Assembly (NCBI RefSeq): GCF_000426065.1
Contig: NZ_AUEQ01000018.1
Span: 1-64,000, forward strand
Source of the DNA: Mycobacterium sp. URHD0025
Lineage (GTDB): Bacteria; Actinomycetota; Actinomycetes; Mycobacteriales; Mycobacteriaceae
Direction: 5' to 3'
Length of the DNA stretch: 64,000 bases
Shown here: positions 8,599 to 16,991 of the stretch, one piece after another
Numbering within the stretch: the stretch's first letter is position 1
How the letters are laid out: every line of letters starts with the position of its first letter
The notes under the pieces: model-generated
What the model was told of the DNA's origin: nothing
Seen by the model: the letters and a program-made list of their open reading frames with translations, nothing else
The model's database searches: none
Made by a program: the position numbers and the translations under genes

Positions 8599-8719
8599 GG
8601 CCCCAGCTTGGCACGGCCGCCTGACAATCGGCCGTGTTCGAGTCGTTGACCGGCGTCTTCGGTGGTGCCCGGTAGACGCGAGACCTAACCGGACCAAGCC
8701 CGCGTAACCTCGAATTGTC

Positions 8720-9901
8720 ATGCGTATCGCCATCAGTGGAGCAGGGGTGGCCGGTGCAGCGCTCGCGCATTGGCTGCACCGCACCGGCCACAGCCCGACG
8801 CTGATCGAACGGGCGGCGACGTTCCGCACCGGTGGCTACATGATCGACTTCTGGGGCATCGGCTACCGGGTGGCCCGGCAGATGGGCATCGAAGCGGCCA
8901 TCCGCGAGGCCGGCTACGACGTGCAGTCGGTGCGCTCCATCGGACCGGATGGCACGACGCGCGCCACGCTCGGCGTCGACGTGTTCCGGCGCGTGATCGG
9001 CAACGACTTCACGAGCCTGCCGCGCGGTGACTTGGCCGCCGCGATCTATCGCACCGTCGAGGACCGCGTGCCGACCGTTTTCGGCGACAGCATCACCGGC
9101 ATCGACCAACGTCCAGAGGGGGTGCGGCTGACGTTCGAGAAACGTCCGGCCGACGACTTCGATCTCCTCATCGGCGCCGACGGCCTGCACTCCACAGTGC
9201 GCAGCCTGGCATTCGGGGCAGAGGAGCGATTCGAGCACTATCTCGGCTGCAAGGTCGCCGCCTGCGTGGTCGACGATTACCGGCCCCGCACCGCCGGCGC
9301 CAGTTCCGATACGTATCTCACCTACAGCATCCCCGGCCGACAGGTCGGGCAGTTCACGCTGCGCGGTGACCGCACCATGTTCCTGTTCGTGTTCCGCGAC
9401 GAGCACGATGACCACGGCTTGGCACCAAAAGAACAGTTACACAAAAAGTTCGACGATGCGGGCTGGGAATGCCGACACATACTGGCCGCAGTGGCCGGCG
9501 TCGAGGAACTCTACTTCGACGTGGTCAGCCAGATCCGGATGGACCGCTGGTCAAATGGCAGGGTGCTGCTGATCGGTGATGCTGCGGGCTGCATCTCACT
9601 GCTCGGCGGCGAGGGCACCGGCTTGGCGATCACCGAGGCCTATGCGTTGGCCGGGGAACTGTCGCTTGCCGACGGCGACCACCGCCGCGCCTTCACCAGC
9701 TATGAGTCCCGGCTGCGCCCATTCATCGAGGGCAAGCAGGCCGGTGCCGAACGGATGTTGGGTTTCTTCGCCACCAGAACAAGGTTCGGTTTGTGGTTCC
9801 GCGACATGGCCCTGCGGGCGATGAATCTGAGCCGCCCGGTGGCGGGCCTCTTCGCCGGCAGCGTGCGCGACGACCTCGATCTGCCCGACTATCGGATCTG
9901 A
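8720..9901 (+). CDS. FAD-dependent monooxygenase (aromatic hydroxylase type)
   Basis: Class A flavoprotein monooxygenase of 393 residues, cytoplasmic. The FAD-binding Rossmann motif is at the extreme N terminus (ISGAGVAGAALAHWL, G-x-G-x-x-G). The second conserved motif is LLIGADGLHSTVR near residue 155, and the ribityl-binding GD motif is VLLIGDAAGCISLLGGEGTG near residue 285. These three motifs in order define the p-hydroxybenzoate hydroxylase fold and also occur in many antibiotic- and xenobiotic-modifying enzymes. It is transcribed alone on the plus strand between divergent patatin and convergent P450 genes, so context gives no substrate. The call is secure at family level only. Confidence 0.9.
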   Translation: MRIAISGAGVAGAALAHWLHRTGHSPTLIERAATFRTGGYMIDFWGIGYRVARQMGIEAAIREAGYDVQSVRSIGPDGTTRATLGVDVFRRVIGNDFTSLPRGDLAAAIYRTVEDRVPTVFGDSITGIDQRPEGVRLTFEKRPADDFDLLIGADGLHSTVRSLAFGAEERFEHYLGCKVAACVVDDYRPRTAGASSDTYLTYSIPGRQVGQFTLRGDRTMFLFVFRDEHDDHGLAPKEQLHKKFDDAGWECRHILAAVAGVEELYFDVVSQIRMDRWSNGRVLLIGDAAGCISLLGGEGTGLAITEAYALAGELSLADGDHRRAFTSYESRLRPFIEGKQAGAERMLGFFATRTRFGLWFRDMALRAMNLSRPVAGLFAGSVRDDLDLPDYRI

Positions 9902-9944
9902 ATAAGTGGCATCAACGGCAGTACTGAGTTTCCAACCCGCACAC

Positions 9945-11291
9945 CTACCGACTCCGCGGTGTCGACGCGGCTGAAGTGACCGCCAGGTCGTCGGCCTGCC
10001 GCAGTCCCCGCACACAGATCCGTGCCCCGCGGTGCGGCACCAACGTGACATGCTTGACGCGTTGACGTTCGTCGGCAGCACTCGTGGCGAAAAGGTCTGC
10101 CCGGCACAGGATTTCCCGGAGAACCACCCGTAGCTCAACCATCGCGAACGTCGCGCCCAGGCAGCGCCGGTTGCCGCCACCGAACGGAAACCACGTGGCG
10201 GGGCCGAGACTCGCGCCGAGCATCCGGTCAGGGTCGAACCGGTCGGCGTCGGGATAGACGTCGTGGCGTTCATGCACCAGACCGATCCCCGGCGCCACCA
10301 TCACCCCGGCCGGCAGTCGGTAGCCGGCCAGATCGATCGGCTGCTTGAGCACTCGGCCCACGTCGAACACCACCGGCCGGATTCGCAGGGTCTCCTTGGC
10401 CACCGCGTCCAGGTATTCGTCGTCGCCTTCGCGTGCGGCCCGGACCGCCTTGTCCAGCACCGCGGGATGACGGGTCAACCGTTCCAGCGCCCACGACAGC
10501 GCAGTCGCGGTGGTCTCGTGCCCGGCGACGATCAAGGTCATCAACTGATCGCGCAGTTCACGATCGGTCATCGCGTGCGCGCCCTCATCGGCGGACCGCA
10601 CCAGCATCGCCAGCACATCGGTGCGGGCCGCGAGCTCCGGGTCAGCACGTCGATCCGCGATCTCGGCGAACAGCAGCCGGTCGGCGTCGGCGAGATCGCG
10701 CTGCATGCGCCGCCACGGGCGCCGCCGCTGCAGGCCTGGGCTGGCCAGCGCCAGCGTCTCCCACGGACCCACACTGAGCAGCCTCGGCATCACCGACCGC
10801 AACGCGGCCAGCCGGGCGGGATCCGACGCCCCGATCACCGTCCGCAGGATCACCTCGAGCGTTATCTCCGCCATCTTCGGTGCCACCGGGAAGGTGGTGC
10901 CCACCGGCCATCCGGCGACGTTCGCGGCGGCGATCTCGGTCATGATCTCGGTCTGGCGGGCGACGGCGTCGCGGTGAAACGGCGGGAGCATCTGACGCCG
11001 GCGTTCATGGTGTTCGTCCTCGTCGATCACCAGTACCGAGCTGTCGCCGAGCAAGGAACTCAGCACCGAATTCGCTTCTCCGGCATGGAAGATTGTCGGA
11101 TCTCCGGCGAACACCACCTTGATGTCAGCGGGGTCTGCCAGGTACACCATGGTGCCCATCGCCGCGACGCGCAGCGTGAACACGTCGCCGTAGCGGCGTC
11201 GACAGGCCGAGACGAATCGCGGCCAGTAACGCAGCATCAACAAGGCCTGCACCGACGGGGGCAACGGAGGCCCCGGAGGTAACCCCACCAT
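9945..11291 (-). CDS. Cytochrome P450
   Basis: Heme-thiolate monooxygenase of 448 residues, without a membrane anchor. The I-helix oxygen-activation motif AGHETT is at about residues 256-261, the K-helix E-x-x-R is ETLR near 300, RFDPDRML follows, and the heme loop is FPFGGGNRRCLGA with Cys377 as the ligand. The Pro-rich start MVGLPPGPPLPP and the general pattern resemble the mycobacterial CYP135/CYP138 group, but I cannot assign a subfamily. The ATG at 11291 has GGAGGA directly upstream. No ferredoxin gene is adjacent. It is convergent with the flavin monooxygenase gene. Confidence 0.93.
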   Translation of the reverse strand: MVGLPPGPPLPPSVQALLMLRYWPRFVSACRRRYGDVFTLRVAAMGTMVYLADPADIKVVFAGDPTIFHAGEANSVLSSLLGDSSVLVIDEDEHHERRRQMLPPFHRDAVARQTEIMTEIAAANVAGWPVGTTFPVAPKMAEITLEVILRTVIGASDPARLAALRSVMPRLLSVGPWETLALASPGLQRRRPWRRMQRDLADADRLLFAEIADRRADPELAARTDVLAMLVRSADEGAHAMTDRELRDQLMTLIVAGHETTATALSWALERLTRHPAVLDKAVRAAREGDDEYLDAVAKETLRIRPVVFDVGRVLKQPIDLAGYRLPAGVMVAPGIGLVHERHDVYPDADRFDPDRMLGASLGPATWFPFGGGNRRCLGATFAMVELRVVLREILCRADLFATSAADERQRVKHVTLVPHRGARICVRGLRQADDLAVTSAASTPRSR

Positions 11292-11346
11292 TCCTCCACC
11301 CTACGAGCCCTGGTCGCTCAGCGGGACCGAAGCACTCACAGCAAGA

Positions 11347-11373
11347 GGCCCGGACGCCGGCTGCGTCCGGGCC
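11347..11373. terminator. GC-rich hairpin after the small His-rich gene
   Basis: GGCCCGGACG (11347-11356) pairs perfectly with CGTCCGGGCC (11364-11373) around a 7-nt loop. It lies between the stop of the small secreted protein (11390) and the start of the P450 gene (11291), both on the minus strand. There is no real T-run, which is usual for mycobacterial hairpin terminators. Confidence 0.6.
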
Positions 11374-11389
11374 CCTGCCTCCCCCTGGC

Positions 11390-11605
11390 CTACTTGGCGT
11401 GGTTGTGCTGGTGGTGGTGATGGATCCTCGACCCGGGCTGCGGCATGTTGTGCTGGTTCGGGAAGGCCTGGTGATGCGAGCTGACCGATGGGCCGGCGTT
11501 GGCGACGGAGGCGTCGGCGTGGGCGGTGGCGGCGCCCAGGGCGATCAATGCGGGGGCGGCGGCGAGGGTGAAACCGGCGGCGATGCGGCGGGTGAGGGTG
11601 CTCAT
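11390..11605 (-). CDS. Small secreted His-rich protein
   Basis: A 71-residue protein starting MSTLTRRIAAGFTLAAAPAL, a typical signal peptide that ends at AHADA (likely cleavage after A-H-A). The mature part is only about 40 residues, uncharged in the middle and very rich in His (SSHHQ, IHHHHQHNH), which suggests metal binding at the cell surface or cell wall. AAGGAG is placed well upstream of the ATG at 11605; the longer frame to 11812 has no such support. It is followed by a hairpin and is divergent from the lipoprotein gene at 11833. No known family is recognised. Confidence 0.7.
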   Translation of the reverse strand: MSTLTRRIAAGFTLAAAPALIALGAATAHADASVANAGPSVSSHHQAFPNQHNMPQPGSRIHHHHQHNHAK

Positions 11606-11799
11606 GTCGACTCCTTTGTCGGATAACGCTTTTGGTCTTTGTCCCGGTGTGTTCCGGTGTTGAAATAAGAATGCGCCGCGGCGGGCTGGAGCTGTATCGA
11701 CCGACCGGCCCATCCGCCGGACGAATGTCGTGTCCCCCGATCGGGGGAATGCGCCGAGCCACTGACCGAATTGCCGTCCCGCGGGGGCCGCGATCGTGC

Positions 11800-11815
11800 T
11801 TAGGATCAGCAAACA
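11800..11815 (+). promoter_or_regulatory. Promoter -10 region of the first PknH-sensor lipoprotein gene
   Basis: TTAGGATCAGCAAACA contains TAGGAT, a good mycobacterial -10 (TANNNT), 26 bp before the ATG. The same 16-mer with one change (TTACGATCAGCAAACA) precedes the paralogous gene at 14249 at almost the same distance, which supports it as a real control element. Confidence 0.55.
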
Positions 11816-11832
11816 GAAACTAGGGGGATCCG

Positions 11833-12495
11833 ATGGGCATCCATCCGAACGCGGCCGGCATGGTGCTGTGCACTGCCCTGCTGGCCGCCTGCACCCCCAC
11901 GATCCCCGACTCCGGCGGCCCGCACGTCGACGTCCTGGGCAGCATGATGGCCAGCGAATCCGAGATCAACAGTGTGATGAACGCCGAGGTCAGGCCGAAG
12001 ACGGCGCTCCGCGCCCCGATGACCAACGCCAACTATCAGCCGATCTCCCGCCCGGAGTGCATCGTGGTCATCGGCAATGGGATGGAATGGGTCTACGGCG
12101 ACAGCAATTACCAGGGGTTCCGCGAAACCCAGCTGGCCGATGACGCCGACGACGTCGAGGTCGACCAGGTCATCGCCCGTTTCGACAATCCCAAGGCCGC
12201 CGAAGCGATGGTGGCCCGCACCGTCGACATCTGGCGCCGCTGTGGTGACGACACCCTGACCTTCAGCTACGACGGCGGCAGGACCACCGATGCCCGCCGG
12301 ATGGCGGCCCCCACCGTGCTCGACGGCGTCGACATCACGCACGACGAGCCACTGGATGTCACCGACCGCATCACCCACCGCGCGATCGTTGCCGTCGACG
12401 CGTTCGGCGTCGACCTGCGGATCAGCGGCTACGACATCACCGACCAGCAGACCGTGCGGCTGGCCAAGATCATCGCGGGCCGCACCGCGCTCTAA
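11833..12495 (+). CDS. Lipoprotein with PknH-type extracellular sensor domain (paralogue 1)
   Basis: Cell-surface lipoprotein of 220 residues. The signal peptide ends in a lipobox (LLAAC, Cys20). The rest matches the PknH extracellular sensor fold seen as a stand-alone domain in many mycobacterial lipoproteins: VDVLGSMMASESEIN, a conserved RPECIVVIGNGMEWVYG segment, FRETQLADDAD, a second Cys in WRRCGDD, and a C-terminal LAKIIAGR. The ligand of this domain is unknown; in PknH it lies outside the membrane behind a Ser/Thr kinase. The paralogue lies 1.8 kb downstream at 14249, with the DesA3-like desaturase on the other strand between them. The 5' leader is short, with AGGGGGATCC before the ATG. 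Confidence 0.85.
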   Translation: MGIHPNAAGMVLCTALLAACTPTIPDSGGPHVDVLGSMMASESEINSVMNAEVRPKTALRAPMTNANYQPISRPECIVVIGNGMEWVYGDSNYQGFRETQLADDADDVEVDQVIARFDNPKAAEAMVARTVDIWRRCGDDTLTFSYDGGRTTDARRMAAPTVLDGVDITHDEPLDVTDRITHRAIVAVDAFGVDLRISGYDITDQQTVRLAKIIAGRTAL

Positions 12496-12666
12496 TAGGC
12501 TGCGCTACAATGGATTACAACTAGTTCTCTCGCAACATTGACACGACCATGACATCGGCGTGTACTGAAGGTTCAGGGCGCGCCACCCGCTGATCGAAGG
12601 CTTCTCCCTGTTCGACTGAGCATGGCACAGGGACTTCAGAAGCAGCGTTCCTTTTCGGGATCCCGG

Positions 12667-13812
12667 TCAAGTGGGTGGCGCCGCTCGGAACACTGCCCGC
12701 CATCCCGCATCGGGCAGCGCGAGTGTGAATATCGTCCGCAACGTCTGCAGATATTGGCGGCCGAGAGAGCCGCTCGTGTAAGGCAGATTGTATTTCTCGC
12801 ACAGACCGCGCACGCGCACACTGATCTCTGCCATGCGATTGCTGGGCAGATCCGGGAACAGATGGTGCTCGATCTGGTAGCACAGATTTCCACTCGAAAA
12901 TGCCAGCACCGGACCGGCTTTGAAGTTCGCCGCACCCAGCATCTGCCGCAGATACCACTCGCCGTGACTTTCGTCTTCCAGCGTTTCCGGACCGAATCGT
13001 TCCGCCCCATCGGGGAAATGCCCGCAGAAGATGACCATGTGCGCCCACAGGTTGCGCAGCACATTCGCGCCCAGATTCGCGAAAAGGGTCCGCTTCCAGC
13101 GCCGCCCACTCAATGCAGGCACCACGACGAAGTCCTTGGCGAGCTGGCGCCCGATCTTGGCGCGCAGCAGTTGTCGCGCCGCGTTGCGGCCCTCCTCGGT
13201 ATCCGCCCGGTCTCGGGCGGAGTAGAAATCGTGTAGGGCAATCCCCCACTCGAAGATCATGGCCAACAGCACATTCCGCAGCGGCTGCACCAGATGTTGA
13301 CGTTCCCACTGCTGATCGCGGCTCATCCGCAGGATGCCGAAGCCGAGGTCGTCGTCCACGCCCAGCACATTGCTGAATACGTGGTGGTGGTAGTTGTGCG
13401 AGTAGCGCCACTGCGACGACGGACCCACCTGGTCCCACTCCCACGTGGTGGAGTGGATCTCCGGATCGTTCATCCAGTCCCACTGGCCGTGGCCGACATT
13501 GTGCGCGATTTCCATGTTCTCAACGGATTTCGCATAGGCCAGCGCGACTGTCCCGGCCAGCACGCCGGCCTTCGACCGTGCACCTGTGATCAGCAGTCGT
13601 GCCGCCACGTCGAGCGCGCGCTGGAACACGATGGTGCGCCGAATGTAGGCAGCATCCCGCGCACCGAGCGATTCTTCGATGTCGCGGCGGATGGTGTCGA
13701 ATTCGGTTCCGATCGCGTCGATGTCTGCGCGGCTCAACTTCGCGTAGGCGGCGATATCTCTGATAGTCAGTGTTCCCGGTCCGTCTGTGTGCGGCGGCAT
13801 GGTCCGGGCCAC
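12667..13812 (-). CDS. Acyl-CoA desaturase, DesA3-like
   Basis: Integral-membrane di-iron fatty acid desaturase of 381 residues. The three His boxes are present: HNVGH (about residue 104), HNYHHH (about 138) and QIEHHLFPDLPSNR (about 315). The sequence follows M. tuberculosis DesA3 (Rv3229c) closely from RRDIEESLGARDA through MNDPEIHSTTWEWD and VIFCGHFPDGAERF to NLPYTSGSLG. DesA3 works as a stearoyl-CoA delta-9 desaturase with an oxidoreductase partner; no such partner is adjacent here. This copy stops soon after the last His box, at WRAVFRAAPPT, so it lacks the basic C-terminal extension of DesA3, including the Leu-Ala-Ala-type end linked to its turnover. It is convergent with the first lipoprotein gene. 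Confidence 0.9.
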   Translation of the reverse strand: MARTMPPHTDGPGTLTIRDIAAYAKLSRADIDAIGTEFDTIRRDIEESLGARDAAYIRRTIVFQRALDVAARLLITGARSKAGVLAGTVALAYAKSVENMEIAHNVGHGQWDWMNDPEIHSTTWEWDQVGPSSQWRYSHNYHHHVFSNVLGVDDDLGFGILRMSRDQQWERQHLVQPLRNVLLAMIFEWGIALHDFYSARDRADTEEGRNAARQLLRAKIGRQLAKDFVVVPALSGRRWKRTLFANLGANVLRNLWAHMVIFCGHFPDGAERFGPETLEDESHGEWYLRQMLGAANFKAGPVLAFSSGNLCYQIEHHLFPDLPSNRMAEISVRVRGLCEKYNLPYTSGSLGRQYLQTLRTIFTLALPDAGWRAVFRAAPPT

Positions 13813-13978
13813 CTGGGTGAGAATGCCCTCAGCCTAGGCGTCGCCGCGCATCCCTGCCACAACCCGAGGTCGCACCGGGCAACGAGCGCCCCGACGGCGT
13901 GTCGCCACCAGGATGCGGTTCTTCCCGTAGGGTCGGGAAACCGGGACCGACACAGGCCCCCACATCAAAGGGGCCGAC

Positions 13979-14113
13979 ATGGCCGACAAATCACCGCGAC
14001 AGAGCCTGGCCAAGAAGTCAGGCAAATCTCTCAAAGAAAAACGCGCGGTGAAACGCGCAAAAGCCGGTGATGCCTCATCCACGGATGACGTTCTGCATCT
14101 CAAGAAGCGGTAA
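13979..14113 (+). CDS. 44-residue basic small protein
   Basis: A short frame starting MADKSPRQSLAKKSGKSLKE and ending DDVLHLKKR, preceded by a good ribosome site (AAAGGGG, 13967-13973). It is strongly basic, Lys/Arg/Ser-rich and probably helical or disordered. Small basic proteins of this kind with a KKSGKSLKEKR core occur across actinobacteria as conserved hypotheticals, as I recall. It lies on the plus strand between the divergent desaturase gene (166 bp) and the second lipoprotein gene (135 bp). Function unknown; nucleic-acid or ribosome association would fit the charge but is a guess. Confidence 0.7.
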   Translation: MADKSPRQSLAKKSGKSLKEKRAVKRAKAGDASSTDDVLHLKKR

Positions 14114-14216
14114 CCCTTCGAATCGCATTCCCCGACCTATCACGGTGCTGCTGTGGCCCGTGTGATCGCAGTTGCTCAAAGCATGGTCGAACACTGCGCG
14201 CGACCCCTCTGACCGA

Positions 14217-14232
14217 TTACGATCAGCAAACA
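14217..14232 (+). promoter_or_regulatory. Promoter -10 region of the second PknH-sensor lipoprotein gene
   Basis: TTACGATCAGCAAACA with TACGAT as the -10 hexamer, 16 nt between its last base and the ATG at 14249. It matches the element in front of the first paralogue at 15 of 16 positions, while the surrounding non-coding DNA differs. Confidence 0.55.
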
Positions 14233-14248
14233 CGGTCGAGGGGGTCTC

Positions 14249-14929
14249 ATGGACGGGCAACGGGCGGTCATCCCCGCCATCGCGGCTATCGCGTTGGCGG
14301 GGGCTGTCCTCAGTGGCTGCAGCCCCAGGCAAACGGAGATTGACGCAGGCCCACAGATCGACGTCCTCGGCAGCATGCTCGCCAGCGAATCCGAACTCAA
14401 CACGATCCTGGCCACCACGGGCCTGCGCTCCAAGACCGCGCTGCGCCAGCCTGCCAGGCTCGATGCCGACGAGCACGCCTCGCGCCCGGTGTGCCTGGCC
14501 GTCATCGGCAACGCCATGGACGAGATCTATCGCGACAGCGGGTTCCGCCAGTTCCGCGAGTCCCTGTTCGCCGACGATGGCGACGACCTCGAGGTCGATC
14601 AGGCCGTCACGGCGTTCGATACCCCCACGGCCGCGCGCACGGTCGTCACCCGCACGGTCGACACCTGGCGACAATGTGCTGGTGAGAATCTGGTGATCAG
14701 CTACGACAGCAACCGTCAGCCCAGCATCTTCGCGCTCGGCAACCCGAGCGTCGTCGACGACATCGATGTCACCAACGAACAGACACCGACCAGTCCGCAG
14801 CACGGCAGCCGCCGCGCGATCCTGGCTGTGGACAACCTCGTCGTCGATGTGCGGATCACTGGAACCAACCTCACCGACGGCCAGGTGGCGCAGGTTGCCA
14901 AGGCCATCGCCGGCCGCAACGCGGTGTGA
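14249..14929 (+). CDS. Lipoprotein with PknH-type extracellular sensor domain (paralogue 2)
   Basis: A 226-residue lipoprotein, signal peptide ending in the lipobox VLSGC (Cys24). The mature part is a clear paralogue of the product at 11833: IDVLGSMLASESELN, RPVCLAVIGNAMDEIYRDSG, FRESLFADDGDDLEVDQAV, WRQCAGENLV and a closing AKAIAGRNAV. The two conserved Cys of the sensor domain are kept. It is a stand-alone sensor with no kinase domain of its own, but the neighbouring gene (convergent, 13 bp away) encodes a membrane Ser/Thr kinase that carries a different extracellular sensor. A functional link is possible but not shown. Confidence 0.85.
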   Translation: MDGQRAVIPAIAAIALAGAVLSGCSPRQTEIDAGPQIDVLGSMLASESELNTILATTGLRSKTALRQPARLDADEHASRPVCLAVIGNAMDEIYRDSGFRQFRESLFADDGDDLEVDQAVTAFDTPTAARTVVTRTVDTWRQCAGENLVISYDSNRQPSIFALGNPSVVDDIDVTNEQTPTSPQHGSRRAILAVDNLVVDVRITGTNLTDGQVAQVAKAIAGRNAV

Positions 14930-14942
14930 GAGGCGAAAACCC

Positions 14943-16745
14943 TCAGCGGACGGCGCCATTGATCACCGGTTGGGTGATCATGCCCTTCTCGACACCCCAC
15001 ATGGTGGCGATGGTGCGGTACTCCCCGGTGTCCATCACATGCTGCAGCGCCGACCGCAACGGCTCCGCCAAACCGGATCCCTTGGCCACGGGCCAGCCGT
15101 AGGGCGCGGAGTCGAACACCTCACCGGCCGGTTCCAACGCACCGCCGCTGAGCTTGATCGCGAACCCTGTTACGGGTGAATCGGCGGTCATCGCGTCGAC
15201 CTCGCCGGCGATCAGCGCGGCCGTCACCTCGTCCTGATGGGTGCGCACCACTTTCTCGATGGGCGGCAGCCCAGCTGCGACGCACTCATCCGATTTGGCC
15301 GGGACCTCCGTGGTCTCCTGAATCGTGCTGTACTTCACCCCGACTCGCAGCCCACAGGCCGATCCCGGATCGGCCATCGACCCGGCCCGCCGCGCCCACA
15401 GCGTGCCGGCCTCGAAGTAGGTGACGAAATCGGCCTGTTCCTGACGTTCGGCGGTGTCGGTGATCGAGGCCATGCCGACGTTGAAGTTGCCGTCGGCCAC
15501 CGAGGGCAGGATCCCCTCGAAACCGGTCTCCCGGAACTCGGGCACCAGCCCCATGGTCCGCGTCACGGCTTTCATCAGATCGACGTCGAAACCGACGATC
15601 TCGCCGCTGGAATTCTTGAACTCGTTGGGCGCGTAGGGAACATTCACCCCGATCACCAGCCGGCCGGAATCGCGGATCTCCGACGGTACGGTCTTCGCGA
15701 TCTTCTCGACCGCACCCGAAGGCGCCTCCACGGGACCGGCCGCCGAGGCCGAATCGGCCAGGCTGGGATTCTGCCCTGAGCCGCCGTCGCGCAGCTGCCA
15801 CACCCCCACCGCGCACAAGGCCGCTACGACAACCGTCGCGCCCACGATCGCGGCCACCTTCTTGGACACCCGGACACGCGTCGGAACCCGTTGCGCCGAA
15901 TGCCGCCCCGAGCGTGCCTGGGCACGCACCGGAACCGCGAGCGCGGCCCGCGCCGCGGCCGCCAGGTCCCCCGCACTTTGATAGCGCTTGGACGGCTTCT
16001 TGGCCATTCCCTTGGCGATCACGTCGTCGAAGGCCGCCAGGCGCGAATCCTTCTCGGAGGCCCGCGGGGGCGCGGACACCATGTGCCCGGCGATCTGCTG
16101 TTCGAGACTGTCCGACGGATACGGCCGCTCCCCGGTAAGGCACTCGTAGAGCACGCACGCCAGCGCGTAGATGTCCGAACGCGGATCGATCTTGCCGGCG
16201 TCGAACCGCTCCGGCGCCATATACGCCAGCGTGCCCAGGGTGCTGCCCGCGGTCGTCATACCCGAGTCGCCCGCGGTGCGGGCCAGGCCGAAATCGATCA
16301 GGTACACGAAATCGTTGTGGGCGATCAGGATGTTCGACGGCTTGACGTCGCGATGGGTCAACCCGGCCTGATGCGCGCTGTCGAGCGCCTCGGCGACCTG
16401 CTCGATGATGCCCACCGCGAAGGCCGGGTCCAACGGCTTGCCGGTCTTGGTGAGCATCACGCCGAGGTTGCGTCCCTCGATCAGCCGCATGTCCAGATAG
16501 AGCCGGCCGTCGATCTCGCCGTAGCCGTGGATCGGCACCACGTGCGGATTGCTCACCCCCGCCGCGGCATGCGATTCCCTGCGGAACCGTTCCTGGAAGG
16601 TGGCGTCCTGTGCCAGGTGCGGCGGCAGAACCTTGAGCGCGACGATCCGGTCGGTGTCGGAATCGTAGGCCTGGTAAACCTCGCCCATTCCGCCCCGACC
16701 GATCAGCTTCTGCAGCTGATAGTGCCCGAATGGGGTTGAATCCAC
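14943..16745 (-). CDS. Membrane Ser/Thr protein kinase with a periplasmic amino-acid-binding sensor domain
   Basis: Receptor kinase of 600 residues. The N-terminal Hanks-type kinase domain (about 8-270) is intact: IGRGGMGEVY glycine loop, ALK with Lys38, HRDVKPSN at 131-138, DFG at 151-153, a Thr-rich activation loop ending in GTLAYMAPER, and SDIYALACVLYECLTG. A basic juxtamembrane stretch leads to one membrane helix (about 297-316). Outside is a family-3 solute-binding domain (about 355-590): LVIGVNVPYAPNEF, IVGFDVDLMKAV, a Cys464-Cys488 pair typical of such domains, and DAMTADSPVTGFAI. This domain normally binds polar amino acids for an ABC importer; here it would act as a ligand sensor. 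Start is GTG with GAGGAG upstream. It diverges from the pseudokinase-flippase gene. Confidence 0.93.
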   Translation of the reverse strand: MDSTPFGHYQLQKLIGRGGMGEVYQAYDSDTDRIVALKVLPPHLAQDATFQERFRRESHAAAGVSNPHVVPIHGYGEIDGRLYLDMRLIEGRNLGVMLTKTGKPLDPAFAVGIIEQVAEALDSAHQAGLTHRDVKPSNILIAHNDFVYLIDFGLARTAGDSGMTTAGSTLGTLAYMAPERFDAGKIDPRSDIYALACVLYECLTGERPYPSDSLEQQIAGHMVSAPPRASEKDSRLAAFDDVIAKGMAKKPSKRYQSAGDLAAAARAALAVPVRAQARSGRHSAQRVPTRVRVSKKVAAIVGATVVVAALCAVGVWQLRDGGSGQNPSLADSASAAGPVEAPSGAVEKIAKTVPSEIRDSGRLVIGVNVPYAPNEFKNSSGEIVGFDVDLMKAVTRTMGLVPEFRETGFEGILPSVADGNFNVGMASITDTAERQEQADFVTYFEAGTLWARRAGSMADPGSACGLRVGVKYSTIQETTEVPAKSDECVAAGLPPIEKVVRTHQDEVTAALIAGEVDAMTADSPVTGFAIKLSGGALEPAGEVFDSAPYGWPVAKGSGLAEPLRSALQHVMDTGEYRTIATMWGVEKGMITQPVINGAVR

Positions 16746-16991
16746 CGTTCAACTCCTCGGCAGCGGCCAATTCGGCGTCGGCATGTCGATCGAAGTTACA
16801 TCACGTTTGCCGCACGCGTCGGTCCAGATCACATCAGGTGAGCAAAAATTGTCGCTCGCGGTGACGCATGAGACCGATGTGAATTCGTAACGGTCAAGAT
16901 CGCCACCAAATGCCGATATCGCGATCCGATCCCGTTACCTTGGTCGCGGGCTTTGACAGCGGGCTCGACGACCTCGTCGGGAAGGGGGAAC

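Noticed and set aside
15286..16770. 494-codon minus-strand frame overlapping the receptor kinase in another frame
   Set aside because: The kinase and binding-domain motifs are all in the other frame; this one is Arg/Gly-rich shadow sequence.
16953..16958. TTGACA hexamer as the -35 of the pseudokinase-flippase promoter
   Set aside because: No acceptable -10 follows at 16-19 bp, and the site is only 33 bp before the start codon.
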